A stretch of DNA of 64,000 bases from Alphaproteobacteria bacterium (lineage in GTDB: Bacteria > Pseudomonadota > Alphaproteobacteria > Rhizobiales > GCA-2746425), in assembly GCA_024743215.1 (NCBI GenBank), contig JANSWZ010000002.1:186001-250000 (forward strand). The letters are read 5' to 3'. Shown here piece after piece: positions 51,733 through 60,948 of the stretch (positions are counted from its first letter, which is position 1; each line of letters begins with the position of its first letter). The position numbers and the translations under genes are program-made. The notes beneath the pieces were generated by a model that was not told where the DNA came from, made no database searches, and was given only the letters and a program-made list of their open reading frames with translations.

Positions 51733-53610
51733 TCAGATGGGCTTGGACCACCAAGTGGTTTCCACAGGGAAATAGTAATCCGGTTTTGTGTCTGGCCATT
51801 CATATTTGTCCCATACTGCTATTCGATGATTTGCCGAATACCACCCTGGAACCCAGTAATGGCCAGCACGGACCACCCGGTCAAGAGCCCGCCATGCAGC
51901 TTGATGGGTTTCGCGGTCTTTTGCAGCTTCCACTGTTTCTGTCAGCGCATCTACAACCGGGTCTTTGATGCCAGCCCAATTGTTGCTTCCCTCCAGATCT
52001 GCAGAGCGTGAGGAGAACAATTGATCAGCAGATGTAAACGGCGTGGCGGTCAGCGACAGCGCAGTACCGACCATGTCGTAGTCAAATACGGAGGAGCGGG
52101 CCTGGAACTGCGCCGGATCCACGACGCGTATTGTTGCCTCAATGCCCACAGCGCGGAGCGAGTCTACATATTTGCCATAGATGCGTTCAAACACAGGCGA
52201 ACGCACCATAATCTCCATCGTCAGTTTCTGACCATTGGCACTATACAATCCGCCATCCCGGCGCTGCCAGCCAGCTTCCGACAGGAGTTCCGAGGCACGC
52301 CGCAGCAAACTGCGATCGCGGCCGCTGCCATCAGATACGGGCGGAAGATAAGCTTCGCCAAATACGGCCTCGGGCAATTGGTCGCGGAAAGGTTCCAACA
52401 GCGCAAGCTCCATACCGCTTGCCACGCCTTCCGCCTTGTAAACCGAGCCTTCGACATAGGAAGAAACGCGAGAATAGGCGTTGAAGAACAGGTTTTCGTT
52501 GACCCATTCATAGTCGAAGCAAAGCACCAGTGCTTCCCGGGTTCGCGGGTCCGCAAATTTCTGACGTCTGGTGTTCAGAAAGGATCCTTGAAATCGCGGA
52601 CGCATTTCGGCTGGAAACAGTACTTTCTTGACCCGCCCATCAAGAGCCGCGGGAAAGTTGTATTCCGTTTCCCAGGTCTTGGATGTAAATTCCTGCCGGA
52701 AAGTCATATTGCCTTTTTTGAAGGCTTCAAAAGCGGTCTGCCGCTCGCGGTAGAACTCAACGCGCACCACATCGAAATTGGCCTGACCGCGCGCCACTGG
52801 CAAATCCTTTGCCCAATAGTCTTCCACGCGCTCATATTCCAGATAGGTTCCGGCATCAAAGCGGCCAATCCGGTATGGGCCTGACGCAAGAGGCGGGTCC
52901 ATGGTGGATGCAGTAAAGTCCCGATCAGCGTAATAGGCTTTTGAGAAAATCGGCGCGTCAGCAATTTCAAATATCAGGCCGCGAGACTGGGTGCCATCCA
53001 GTGTGACCAGAAGGTGCTGTGCATCAAGCGCTTCGATGGTCGATATCTTGCGAAAACTCTGGGTAAAATCAGGGTGCCCCTTCTCTTTCAGAATCGTCAG
53101 AGAAAATGCGACATCCTCTGCCGTCAAAGGCGTCCCATCGTGGAACCGGGCTTCCGGGCGCAGACTGAACAAAAAGCTGTTGCCGTCATCGGAAACCGTA
53201 ATGCTGTCAGCGACCAACCCATAGACCGCATCTGGTTCATCATGGGCACGAGCCATCAGAGTATCAAAGATCAATTCAAGACGTGGCGGGGCATCCCCCT
53301 TGGTGACGTGACCATTCAAGGTATTGAAGGTTTGTGGATTCTGATTGTGAAACCAACTGCCCGGCGCAAGGACAAAACGTCCGCCTTTGGGTGCCGCTGG
53401 ATTGACATAGTCAAAGTGGGAGAAGTCAGTGGGATATCTCAGATCGCCAAAGATAGACAGGCCGTGACGTGCAGGCTGATCTGTAAAGCCTTCAACCTGC
53501 TTGACCAGTGATTGTGCAAGTACAGGGCCGGCCGCAAGGCTCAGCAATGTCCCACCGGCAAAGATCAATCCTTCACGCCGGGTTATGCCTGTCGGGGTTC
53601 GCTTTGTCAT
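51733..53610 (-). CDS. yejA: YejA-type family 5 peptide-binding protein, Tat-exported paralogue
   Basis: A 625-residue SBP_bac_5 protein. The signal peptide contains TRREGL (residues 9-14) before a hydrophobic stretch IFAGGTLLSLAAGPVLAQS, a twin-arginine motif, unlike its Sec-exported neighbour. The mature part has YPTDFSHFDYVNPAAPKGGRFVLAPGSW and WHDGTPLTAEDVAFSL-type FHDGTPLTAEDVAFSL, the YejA hallmarks. It delivers peptides to YejBEF. It overlaps the upstream paralogue's stop by 4 bp. Confidence 0.92.
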   Translation of the reverse strand: MTKRTPTGITRREGLIFAGGTLLSLAAGPVLAQSLVKQVEGFTDQPARHGLSIFGDLRYPTDFSHFDYVNPAAPKGGRFVLAPGSWFHNQNPQTFNTLNGHVTKGDAPPRLELIFDTLMARAHDEPDAVYGLVADSITVSDDGNSFLFSLRPEARFHDGTPLTAEDVAFSLTILKEKGHPDFTQSFRKISTIEALDAQHLLVTLDGTQSRGLIFEIADAPIFSKAYYADRDFTASTMDPPLASGPYRIGRFDAGTYLEYERVEDYWAKDLPVARGQANFDVVRVEFYRERQTAFEAFKKGNMTFRQEFTSKTWETEYNFPAALDGRVKKVLFPAEMRPRFQGSFLNTRRQKFADPRTREALVLCFDYEWVNENLFFNAYSRVSSYVEGSVYKAEGVASGMELALLEPFRDQLPEAVFGEAYLPPVSDGSGRDRSLLRRASELLSEAGWQRRDGGLYSANGQKLTMEIMVRSPVFERIYGKYVDSLRAVGIEATIRVVDPAQFQARSSVFDYDMVGTALSLTATPFTSADQLFSSRSADLEGSNNWAGIKDPVVDALTETVEAAKDRETHQAAWRALDRVVRAGHYWVPGWYSANHRIAVWDKYEWPDTKPDYYFPVETTWWSKPI

Positions 53611-55514
53611 TCGGCAGCCTCAACGCGGGCGGCCTTTTCATCATCATACCACCAGATAGTCGGGAAACCCGGCTCAGCAAAAGCTGGCAATATCTCCGGA
53701 TGGGAAAAACGATCCCAGCGAGCAGTACGTGTCGACAATAACGTCCAGCCCGGGATGATGTAATGATTGGCCAGCAGAACCCTGTCCATCGCCTTCGTCG
53801 CTGCAATCAGTTCTTCGCGGTCCTTGGCAAAGATTATGCGTTGAATGAGTTTATCAACGGCAGGGTTTTTAACCCCTGCCCAATTGCGTGCACTTTCCTG
53901 GTCTGCGGCAGCAGAGCCGAAATATTCCAATTGCTCATTTCCCGGAGACAGTGACTGCGCCCAACCTGAGTAGATGAAGTCAAAGTCACGGCTTCGTACG
54001 CGGTTTACCCACTGGGAACTGTCAACAATACGCACCGAGAGATCCACGCCAATTCGTTCGAAATTCGACTTCAGGCGCAATGCGACTTTCTCAAAACGAT
54101 TGCTGTTGAGAAGATACTCAATGGTAAAGGGTTCGCCTGTTTCAGCGTTCACCATTTTCCCATCTTTCAATTTATAACCTGCTTCGCGAAACAGTTTTAT
54201 GGCCTCACGCAAATTGCTGCGGTATGCGCGCGTGTCACCAGACACCGGATTTTCATAAGATGTTGTGAAAACCTCATCTGGAACCATGTCACGCATGCCC
54301 TCGAGCAACTCGAGTTCCAGACCTGTTGGCAAGCCAGAAGAAGCCAATTCGTCGCCATAAAAATAGGAGTTAATGCGTTCGTATTGGTCGAAGAACAGGG
54401 CCTGATTCATTTCATTGAAATTGAAAGCGTAGTTCAGAGCCTTGCGAACACGCGGATCCTGAAACTTTTCACGGCGCAAATTGGGGATAAACCCAACCAT
54501 CAGTCCACGCCCGCGCTCGGCGAAACTCTCTTTGATAACCCGCCCGTCAGCCACTGCGGGGAAATCATATCCGGTGGCCCAGACACGCGCGGTGCTTTCA
54601 ACCCGATAATCATAATCGTCCGATTTAAAGGCTTCCATCTGGACAACGGAGTCCCGGAAATATTCGTATCGAACTCGATCAAAATTATGCTGGCCAATAT
54701 TGACCGGCAAATCCCGGCCCCAATAATCTTCAACACGTTCATACTCAATGGTACGCCCTGGAACGACCCTTGAAACGCGGTAAGCGCTGCTTCCAAGCGG
54801 GATTTCCAAAGTACCCTTCGTTATGTCCCGTTGTTCGCCCTTTTCATCCGTGCCTTCCCACCAATGCTTGGGCATAACAAGCAGTTGGCCAACAATGTGC
54901 GGCAGTTCCCGGTTTCCAGTCTGATCGAATGTGAACATGACTTCATGGTCATTGATGATTTCCACACCACTGACATGCTTGTAGTAATTCTGGTAAACAC
55001 GGTTGTTCTCGATCAGCGTGTTGAACGACCAGGCCACATCATCAGCTGTCAGCGGCTCTCCGTCATGCCAACGTGCATCGGGATGCAATTGAAATGTGAC
55101 GCTGGAGTAGTCGTCAGGATAGCGCATCTGCGTGGCAATCATGGGATACATAGCTGAGACTTCGTCCAGAGAAGACGTCAACAGAGTGTCGTAAATCAGG
55201 CCAAGACCAATCGCGAGATTGCCGCGTTGTGGCACGGAATTGAGGGTGTCAAAAGTGCCGTCGGTTGCCAGTCGCACAATTCCGCCCTTTGGGGCATCTG
55301 GATTGACATAGTCAAAATGAGCAAAATCATCAGCGTATTGCGGCTCGCCAACCAGGGCAGTGGATTTTTTCCACTCGCTCATCGTTTGTGCGCTCGCCGG
55401 ACTCACGACCCATAAGGCCGCCAGCATTGTTAGGACCAGCGTTCCCGCCATGATCAAACTGTGCTGAAACTTATCGTCTGCACATGCTCTTATTTGCTCA
55501 CTCTTTATTGCCAA
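53607..55514 (-). CDS. yejA: YejA-type family 5 peptide-binding protein, Sec-exported paralogue
   Basis: The start is TTG at 55514, six bases after a perfect AGGAGG; the ATG at 55562 lacks a ribosome-binding site. The 635-residue product has a Sec signal peptide with core SLIMAGTLVLTMLAALWVVSPASAQ. Mature landmarks: YADDFAHFDYVNPDAPKGGIVRLA and WHDGEPLTADDVAWSFNTL. It is first in the operon and coupled by 4 bp to the second paralogue. Presence of two YejA proteins before yejB matches the Brucella/rhizobial arrangement; the pair share the fold along their whole length but have diverged, suggesting different peptide preferences. Confidence 0.92.
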   Translation of the reverse strand: MAIKSEQIRACADDKFQHSLIMAGTLVLTMLAALWVVSPASAQTMSEWKKSTALVGEPQYADDFAHFDYVNPDAPKGGIVRLATDGTFDTLNSVPQRGNLAIGLGLIYDTLLTSSLDEVSAMYPMIATQMRYPDDYSSVTFQLHPDARWHDGEPLTADDVAWSFNTLIENNRVYQNYYKHVSGVEIINDHEVMFTFDQTGNRELPHIVGQLLVMPKHWWEGTDEKGEQRDITKGTLEIPLGSSAYRVSRVVPGRTIEYERVEDYWGRDLPVNIGQHNFDRVRYEYFRDSVVQMEAFKSDDYDYRVESTARVWATGYDFPAVADGRVIKESFAERGRGLMVGFIPNLRREKFQDPRVRKALNYAFNFNEMNQALFFDQYERINSYFYGDELASSGLPTGLELELLEGMRDMVPDEVFTTSYENPVSGDTRAYRSNLREAIKLFREAGYKLKDGKMVNAETGEPFTIEYLLNSNRFEKVALRLKSNFERIGVDLSVRIVDSSQWVNRVRSRDFDFIYSGWAQSLSPGNEQLEYFGSAAADQESARNWAGVKNPAVDKLIQRIIFAKDREELIAATKAMDRVLLANHYIIPGWTLLSTRTARWDRFSHPEILPAFAEPGFPTIWWYDDEKAARVEAAE

Positions 55515-55661
55515 GATCAGCCTCCTGAAAACGCACCTAAATTCTGAACGATGCCGGAACATCGTCCACCCGTCCTTATTTCTATAGGTTATAAGCCGGA
55601 CTGGACTAGGGCAAAGGTGTCTTTATGACCAAAATTTAAGCGATGCAGGGGGTAAATCGGG

Positions 55662-56318
55662 TCACAAACGCAGGATTTCGGCACGAAGCTCGGGAAGGCC
55701 GGTGCCTTTTTCTGAAGATGTCAGCAAAATCTCGGGATGTGCCGCTGGACGTTTGGCAATGGCAGCGCGGGTTTTTTCCAAGGCTTCCTGCAGTTCGGGC
55801 GGACGAGGCTTGTCGACTTTTGTCATGACAATCTGATAGGAAACAGCGCTCTTATCCATCAGATCCAGCGCTTTCAGATCTGTTTCCTTGATGCCATGAC
55901 GGCTGTCGACCAACACATAGGCGCGCCGCAGATTTGGCCGCCCACGCAGATATGAATAGACAAGACGTGTCCACGCTTCGACTTGCCCCTTGGGCGCTTT
56001 GGCATAGCCATAGCCCGGCATGTCGACGATGGTGATATCGTCGTTTGTGAAAAAATTCAGTTCCTGAGTACGACCGGGTGTGTTGGACGTTCGCGCCAAA
56101 CCATTTTGACCGGTCAGCGCGTTGATCAGACTGGATTTCCCAACATTTGACCGACCGGCAAAGGCAATCTCGATACCGTCATTTTCCGGGAGCTGAACGA
56201 GCTTTGCAACACCCAGAACAAACCGCCATGGACGGGCGAAAGCCAGTCGACCGGCTTCCAATTGCTCAGGTGTGAACGCTTTTTCAGCCGAGTCTGATTC
56301 CGTGTTATCTATGCTCAT
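55662..56318 (-). CDS. engB: Ribosome biogenesis GTP-binding protein YihA/YsxC (EngB)
   Basis: Start at the ATG at 56318, sharing ATGA with the upstream acetyltransferase stop; longer frames lie inside that gene. The 218-residue protein has G1 [10 protein letters not shown]2 TPGRTQ, G3 DMPGYGYAK and G4 TKVDK in order. EngB is an essential GTPase acting in 50S subunit maturation. In alphaproteobacteria it normally follows yidC directly; here one gene intervenes. Confidence 0.95.
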   Translation of the reverse strand: MSIDNTESDSAEKAFTPEQLEAGRLAFARPWRFVLGVAKLVQLPENDGIEIAFAGRSNVGKSSLINALTGQNGLARTSNTPGRTQELNFFTNDDITIVDMPGYGYAKAPKGQVEAWTRLVYSYLRGRPNLRRAYVLVDSRHGIKETDLKALDLMDKSAVSYQIVMTKVDKPRPPELQEALEKTRAAIAKRPAAHPEILLTSSEKGTGLPELRAEILRL

Positions 56319-57001
56319 TGTGGCGCCGCCCGTTCCATCGCTTCCAGATCCGTCCCGCGAATGACATTCAGATTGCGGGTAATTGTCGCTATATCCCAGT
56401 TCCACCATGCAATGCGGCACAGACGATCGATTACGTCCTGATCAAAACGTTGTTTCACAGTTCGTGCCGGATTGCCTGCTACAATCGTGTAAGCGGGCAC
56501 ATCACGCGTAACAACCGCTCGTGCCGCAACAATGGCGCCGTCGCCGATCGTCACACCTGGCATGACCATGGCTTCCCGACCAATCCATACATCATTTCCA
56601 ATATGTGTGTTGCCACGCGCGTTTTTGGGCCATTCATATCCGGCTTCCCAGCCACGGCGCATGGCGGCAAAGGGATAGGTAGAAAATCCGTCCATCGCAT
56701 GATTTGCGCCGTTCATAATAAATTGCACCCCAGTCGCAAATGCGCAAAAGCGGCCAATAATCAATTCATCGCCAATAAAGTCGAAATGATATTTGACGCA
56801 TTTTTCCAGAAAGTTTTCTGGCCCATCCGGGTCATCATAATAGCTGTAATCGCCAATCGTCACATGCGGATGATCAACCAAGCAATTGAGAAAGCCCAAT
56901 TGCGGGAATTCCGACAAGGGAAATGCCAATTCTGGGTCTGGCCCCATCCCAGACACACCATCGGACTGGCCGACGCTTTGCTCAGGAATATCTGCAGGCA
57001 T
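56315..57001 (-). CDS. CatB-related O-acetyltransferase (xenobiotic acetyltransferase, left-handed beta-helix)
   Basis: A 228-residue protein with hexapeptide repeats of a left-handed beta helix: [37 protein letters not shown], then [54 protein letters not shown]. The His in [15 protein letters not shown] is the catalytic base of the Vat/CatB-type group. Members acetylate chloramphenicol, streptogramins or sugars; actual substrate is unknown. It sits between yidC (126 bp upstream) and engB (4-bp overlap), an insertion into an otherwise conserved core block. Confidence 0.85.
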   Translation of the reverse strand: MPADIPEQSVGQSDGVSGMGPDPELAFPLSEFPQLGFLNCLVDHPHVTIGDYSYYDDPDGPENFLEKCVKYHFDFIGDELIIGRFCAFATGVQFIMNGANHAMDGFSTYPFAAMRRGWEAGYEWPKNARGNTHIGNDVWIGREAMVMPGVTIGDGAIVAARAVVTRDVPAYTIVAGNPARTVKQRFDQDVIDRLCRIAWWNWDIATITRNLNVIRGTDLEAMERAAPQ

Positions 57002-57127
57002 TTCTGTCTCGAATCAAATGGGTTGGTCTGTCTGTTGCGCCAGTAAATCAGGTCTGAATCGAACGATCAAACAGATCGCCCGGTCCAGAACATGATTCAA
57101 AGCCAATCTCAGCACAGCGAATGGTTG

Positions 57128-58972
57128 CTATGCCTTCTCGTCTTTCTCTTTACCACCCAAGCCAAAAGCTTCGAGAGTGTTTTTCCAGATTTCCACAGGC
57201 ACGCCCTGACGGCGCATAATGACCGACTGCTGTGCAATTGACAGGGTGTTGTTCCAAGCCCAATAGATCACCAGACCTGCCGGGAATGACGCCAACATGA
57301 AGGTGAAAATAACCGGCATCCAGGTGAAAATCATGGCCTGTGTCTTATCGGGCGGCAATGGGTTCAGACGCATCTGAACGAACATGGTTACGCCCATAAT
57401 CAACGGCCAGATGCCAAGCATCAGGATTTGCGGCGGGTCCCAGGGAATAAGGCCAAACAGGTTGAAAATCGATGTGGGGTCTGGTGCAGCCAAATCCTGA
57501 ATCCAGCCAAAGAAGGGCGCATGGCGCATTTCAATGGTAACAAACAGAACCTTGTACAACGCAAAGAACACGGGAATCTGCAACAAGACCGGAAGACAGC
57601 CCGCCAAGGGATTGATCTTTTCCTTCTTGTACAATTCCATCATTGCCTTTTGCTGTTGAGCACGATCATCCTTGTAACGCTCCCGCAATTCCGTCAGTTG
57701 CGGCTGAACCTTTTTCATATTGGCCATGGAGGCGTATGATTTATTGGCAAGCGGGAAAAAGAATATTTTCAGAACAACGGTCACGGCCAGAATGGCAAGA
57801 CCGAAATTGCCGATCAGATTGAAGAGCCAATCCAGAGCCACAAAAAGCGGTTTGGTGATGAAATAGAACCAACCCCAATCGATCATCAGATCGAAGCGCT
57901 CGATGCCCGGTGCTTCACGGTAGCTGTTAATGACGTTGACTTCCTTGGCACCTGCAAACAGTCGGGAGATGTGTTCTCCGCTGCTGCTGGGTGCAACTTC
58001 CACCAACTCACCCAGAAAATCTGCCTGGAATGCGGAGCGGTTGTTGACCGTATGGTGGAAGAAACGCGGTGTGTAGGTCTCTCCCGGTGTCGGTACAATG
58101 GCAGACGCCCAATATTTGTCCGTGATGCCGAGCCAGCCCTGGGTCTGCGTGCCGAATTTCAGCTCGCCCTCTTCTTCCAGGTCATCATAATCGACTTCCT
58201 GCAAACCTTCTTCGCCAACAAAACCAATCATGCCTTCGTGCAGAATAAAGAAGTTCTGGAGGTCAGGAATGCCGTGGCGCGTTACCAGCGCATAGGGGAA
58301 CAGTGACACTGACGCATCTGTGTTGTTCTCCACACTGTCCGTGATTGTCACCAGATAATGTTCGTCTATCTCATAGACCCGCGAGAATATCAGACCCTCG
58401 CCATTGTCCCAGGAAACGGTAATCGGCGTTTCCGCGGTCAGACGATTTCCCTGGGTCAGGGTCCATGAGGTCTGACTGTCGGGTAGTGCGGCAGTTACGC
58501 CCTGCCCCTTCACCCAACCAAATTCCGCATAATACGGGTTTGCGCTGCCTGATGGTGAAAACAGCTGAATGATCGGGCTTTCCGGGTCAATCTCTTCGCG
58601 GTAATTCTTCAAAGACAGATCATCAACCCGGCCACCGGTGAGATTGATGGATCCGGTCAAATCCGGCGTGTCGATCATAACACGTTGGCTGGACTGTAAA
58701 ACAGCTTCGCGTGGCGCGCCGGACGGCGGCGCCACTGTGCCTGTTGCAGTGCTGCCGGGTGTTGCACCAGGGGTTGGGACAACGCTGGCACCAGCATCAG
58801 GTGCTGTTGATCCAGATGTCCCGGCACCCGTTGTTTGGGCAATTTCCGCCTGGCGTTGTTCCGCCTGAAGCCGGGCTTCTTCCTGCTGAGGGCCCCAGAT
58901 AAAGAACTGGGCCGCCATCAAAACGACAGCAGACAACGCAACGGCAAGTATGAGATTCTTAGTGTCCTGCAT
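57128..58972 (-). CDS. yidC: Membrane protein insertase YidC
   Basis: A 614-residue YidC of the Gram-negative type: N-terminal helix (LILAVALSAVVLMAAQFFIW), a Pro/Ala/Gly/Thr-rich linker (about 35-85), a large periplasmic beta domain (about 95-345), and the conserved five-helix insertase core from about 370 (WGWFYFITKPLFVALDWLF; MANMKKVQPQLTELRERYKDD; KEKINPLAGCLPVLLQIPVFFALYKVL). It inserts proteins into the inner membrane, alone or with SecYEG. It starts 14 bp after the rnpA stop. Confidence 0.96.
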   Translation of the reverse strand: MQDTKNLILAVALSAVVLMAAQFFIWGPQQEEARLQAEQRQAEIAQTTGAGTSGSTAPDAGASVVPTPGATPGSTATGTVAPPSGAPREAVLQSSQRVMIDTPDLTGSINLTGGRVDDLSLKNYREEIDPESPIIQLFSPSGSANPYYAEFGWVKGQGVTAALPDSQTSWTLTQGNRLTAETPITVSWDNGEGLIFSRVYEIDEHYLVTITDSVENNTDASVSLFPYALVTRHGIPDLQNFFILHEGMIGFVGEEGLQEVDYDDLEEEGELKFGTQTQGWLGITDKYWASAIVPTPGETYTPRFFHHTVNNRSAFQADFLGELVEVAPSSSGEHISRLFAGAKEVNVINSYREAPGIERFDLMIDWGWFYFITKPLFVALDWLFNLIGNFGLAILAVTVVLKIFFFPLANKSYASMANMKKVQPQLTELRERYKDDRAQQQKAMMELYKKEKINPLAGCLPVLLQIPVFFALYKVLFVTIEMRHAPFFGWIQDLAAPDPTSIFNLFGLIPWDPPQILMLGIWPLIMGVTMFVQMRLNPLPPDKTQAMIFTWMPVIFTFMLASFPAGLVIYWAWNNTLSIAQQSVIMRRQGVPVEIWKNTLEAFGLGGKEKDEKA

Positions 58973-58986
58973 GAAGGGTCCAGCTT

Positions 58987-59490
58987 TTAGGCAATGTCAG
59001 AGGGCTTTATGCCCTGCTCTTTAAGGGGATTTTGATCGATTGGCGAGTGGTCAGGCTCAGGATTCTCAGCTTTTTTATCAAGTTTACGAGAACGGCGCCT
59101 GATTTGAGCTGCAATTTTGTCAAATGCGCTGGCCAGATCCTGCTGAATTTCTGAAAACGACATCGTAAGCGCCGACAGTCTGCCGACGACAACATAATCA
59201 GTGTTTGGAAGAAATAAATCCGTTTGGCCGTTTTCACCGCCGGATTTTTCAAGAAGGCGAACGGCTTCTTTAAGGCGACGGCGGACACGGTTGCGTATGA
59301 CCGCATTGCCAACTTTTTTGGTAACAGTAAATCCAATGCGGGTCGCGCCATTGGTTGGTTGCTCGCGGTCCGGTTGCTCGTGTTCCTGTATCTGGTGTTG
59401 CCATGCCTGTAGCACAAGGGCGCGGCGCACCTGTTTGTGCCCCCGCGCCGCACGCAGAAAATCAGAACGTTTTTTGAGCCGATCCATCAA
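58987..59490 (-). CDS. rnpA: Ribonuclease P protein component
   Basis: A 167-residue protein with the RnpA start MDRLKKRSDFLRAARGHKQVRRALVL and the RNA-binding signature IRNRVRRRLKEAVR. It supports 5' maturation of tRNA precursors with the RNase P RNA. A basic, low-complexity tail after about residue 120 extends it beyond the usual 115-130 residues. Starts at the first or second ATG (59490/59487). It is 71 bp downstream of rpmH and 14 bp upstream of yidC, the standard order. Confidence 0.94.
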   Translation of the reverse strand: MMDRLKKRSDFLRAARGHKQVRRALVLQAWQHQIQEHEQPDREQPTNGATRIGFTVTKKVGNAVIRNRVRRRLKEAVRLLEKSGGENGQTDLFLPNTDYVVVGRLSALTMSFSEIQQDLASAFDKIAAQIRRRSRKLDKKAENPEPDHSPIDQNPLKEQGIKPSDIA

Positions 59491-59561
59491 AGCGCTTCTG
59501 GTCTGTGTCGAATCAGAAACGCTCTAACCCGGTGCCGACCGCCTTAGGCCGACAACCTGTC

Positions 59562-59696
59562 TTAAGCCGAAAGGCTCTTACGACCTTTTGCGCGGCGCGC
59601 AGCGATAACGCGGCGGCCACCGCTTGTTGCCATGCGTGCGCGAAAACCGTGGCGGCGTTTACGAACCAGACGGCTCGGTTGGTAGGTACGTTTCAT
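59562..59696 (-). CDS. rpmH: Ribosomal protein bL34
   Basis: A 44-residue gene read from the minus strand: [20 protein letters not shown] at the start and GRKSLSA before the TAA stop, with the family's [13 protein letters not shown] core. It is the near-universal partner of rnpA. Its leader holds a perfect 8-bp inverted repeat ending 10 bp before the ATG. Confidence 0.97.
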   Translation of the reverse strand: MKRTYQPSRLVRKRRHGFRARMATSGGRRVIAARRAKGRKSLSA

Positions 59697-60111
59697 CGTA
59701 TCTCTGCCGCAAAGTTTGCGGCCCTCTCAAAAAGTCTATCACAACGTCGCAAGACGGGAAATCATACTGGCAAATCCAAATCCGCGTAAAGTTTAGCCGA
59801 GGATTGCCAAAGTCAGCGGGCTTATAGGCAAGAATGTCAGCAAAAGTCAATTGATAGCGGACCAGAATTCCGTAATTCGATCAATCTTGGCTGATCACTT
59901 TCAACATCGCAATAATCACAGCCGCGTGAGGCCGGTTTGACCCTTCTCTCACTTATGGGTGAGACTCGCGAATTGTGCTTTCGTTTTGCCATCAGACATC
60001 TATTTAGGGGCTGTTCCCGGTCGAACACACAAGATCGCAACCAATACAGACCGGACGCAAAAGCCGCAATCGACCTGAAGCAACACTTGATGATTTTAAA
60101 GAGGGGCACCT
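59697..60111. other. 415-bp divergent spacer between rpmH and the TVP38 gene
   Basis: No supported gene; the open frame at 59837-60109 on the minus strand lacks a ribosome-binding site and any family resemblance. The spacer contains the rpmH leader repeat (59706-59722) and a 6-bp hairpin TCTCAC/GTGAGA (59947-59964). Promoters for both divergent units must lie here; no confident hexamers were identified. Confidence 0.5.
59706..59722 (-). promoter_or_regulatory. Inverted repeat in rpmH leader
   Basis: GCCGCAAA and TTTGCGGC are perfectly complementary around a single G, ending 10 bp before the rpmH ATG on the transcript side. In DNA this is an operator-like dyad; a hairpin would need loop opening but could still hide the ribosome-binding region. 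Suggests transcriptional or translational control of bL34. Confidence 0.4.
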
Positions 60112-60921
60112 ATGATGCTGTCCGAGCAACTTGAAGAGCAAACACAAATGGAAAATGCCGAGAAGCAAGACAAATCCGGTTCCAGCCTGAAACGCTGGCT
60201 GCCGTTGGTCGCCATTGCCAGCTTCATGGCATTTGCCTTTTTCATGGGATGGCATGAAGCCCTGTCCATCAGCGCCTTGATAGAAAACAGAGAACGTCTT
60301 GGCGCTTTCGTCGAAAACAATTTTGCCCTGACATTACTGGCCTATGTCGGCATTTACATTGCCGTGGTGGTGCTTTCGCTGCCGGGTGCCGGCATCCTGA
60401 GCATTGGCGGCGGGTTCCTGTTTGGCTGGCTGGTGAGTGCGCCTGCGACCATTGTTGCCGCAACAATAGGAGCCACACTCTTGTTCCTGGCCGTCACGAC
60501 ATCTTTTGGGGATGCCTTGCGTGCCAAAGCCGGCCCCTGGGTCGCCAAGCTGAAAGAGGGTTTTGAAAAAGATGCCTTCAACTACCTTCTGTTTCTCCGC
60601 CTCGTACCGGCCTTTCCATTCTGGCTGGTCAATCTTGCGCCGGCCATGCTTGGTATCAAGCTGTCCACATACGTAGCTGCAACACTTATCGGCATCATTC
60701 CCGGCTCGTTTGCCTTTGCCTTTGTGGGCGCCGGACTGGGGAGTGTTATCGAGGCGCAGCGCGCTGCTAATGCCGATTGCATTGGCAACAGCGAATGTGC
60801 CATCGAAATCAGCACCGGTGACCTGATTACACCTGAAATTCTTGCGGCTCTGGCAGCTCTCAGCGTGGTTGCCCTGATCCCTGTTGTTCTGAAGCGGTTG
60901 CGCAACCGCAAACCCGCTTAA
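60112..60921 (+). CDS. TVP38/TMEM64 family membrane protein
   Basis: A 269-residue protein (start 60112 or 60115; GAGGGGCACCT precedes). It has an N-terminal helix (about 28-48), then the SNARE-associated/VTT domain with LTLLAYVGIYIAVVVLSLPGAGILSIGGGFLFGW, FLRLVPAFPFWLVNLAPAMLGI and TYVAATLIGIIPGSFAFAFVGAGLG, and a last helix at about 243-262. Family members are DedA-like membrane proteins, some recently linked to lipid scrambling. It is followed after 27 bp by the FAD oxidoreductase; these two occur fused in other bacteria. Confidence 0.88.
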   Translation: MMLSEQLEEQTQMENAEKQDKSGSSLKRWLPLVAIASFMAFAFFMGWHEALSISALIENRERLGAFVENNFALTLLAYVGIYIAVVVLSLPGAGILSIGGGFLFGWLVSAPATIVAATIGATLLFLAVTTSFGDALRAKAGPWVAKLKEGFEKDAFNYLLFLRLVPAFPFWLVNLAPAMLGIKLSTYVAATLIGIIPGSFAFAFVGAGLGSVIEAQRAANADCIGNSECAIEISTGDLITPEILAALAALSVVALIPVVLKRLRNRKPA

Positions 60922-60948
60922 CCCGACCTATTTGGAAAGACACTTATT

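Noticed and set aside
59837-60109. 90-residue minus-strand frame upstream of the TVP38 gene
   Set aside because: No ribosome-binding site, no recognisable domain, and it occupies the promoter region of two divergent operons.
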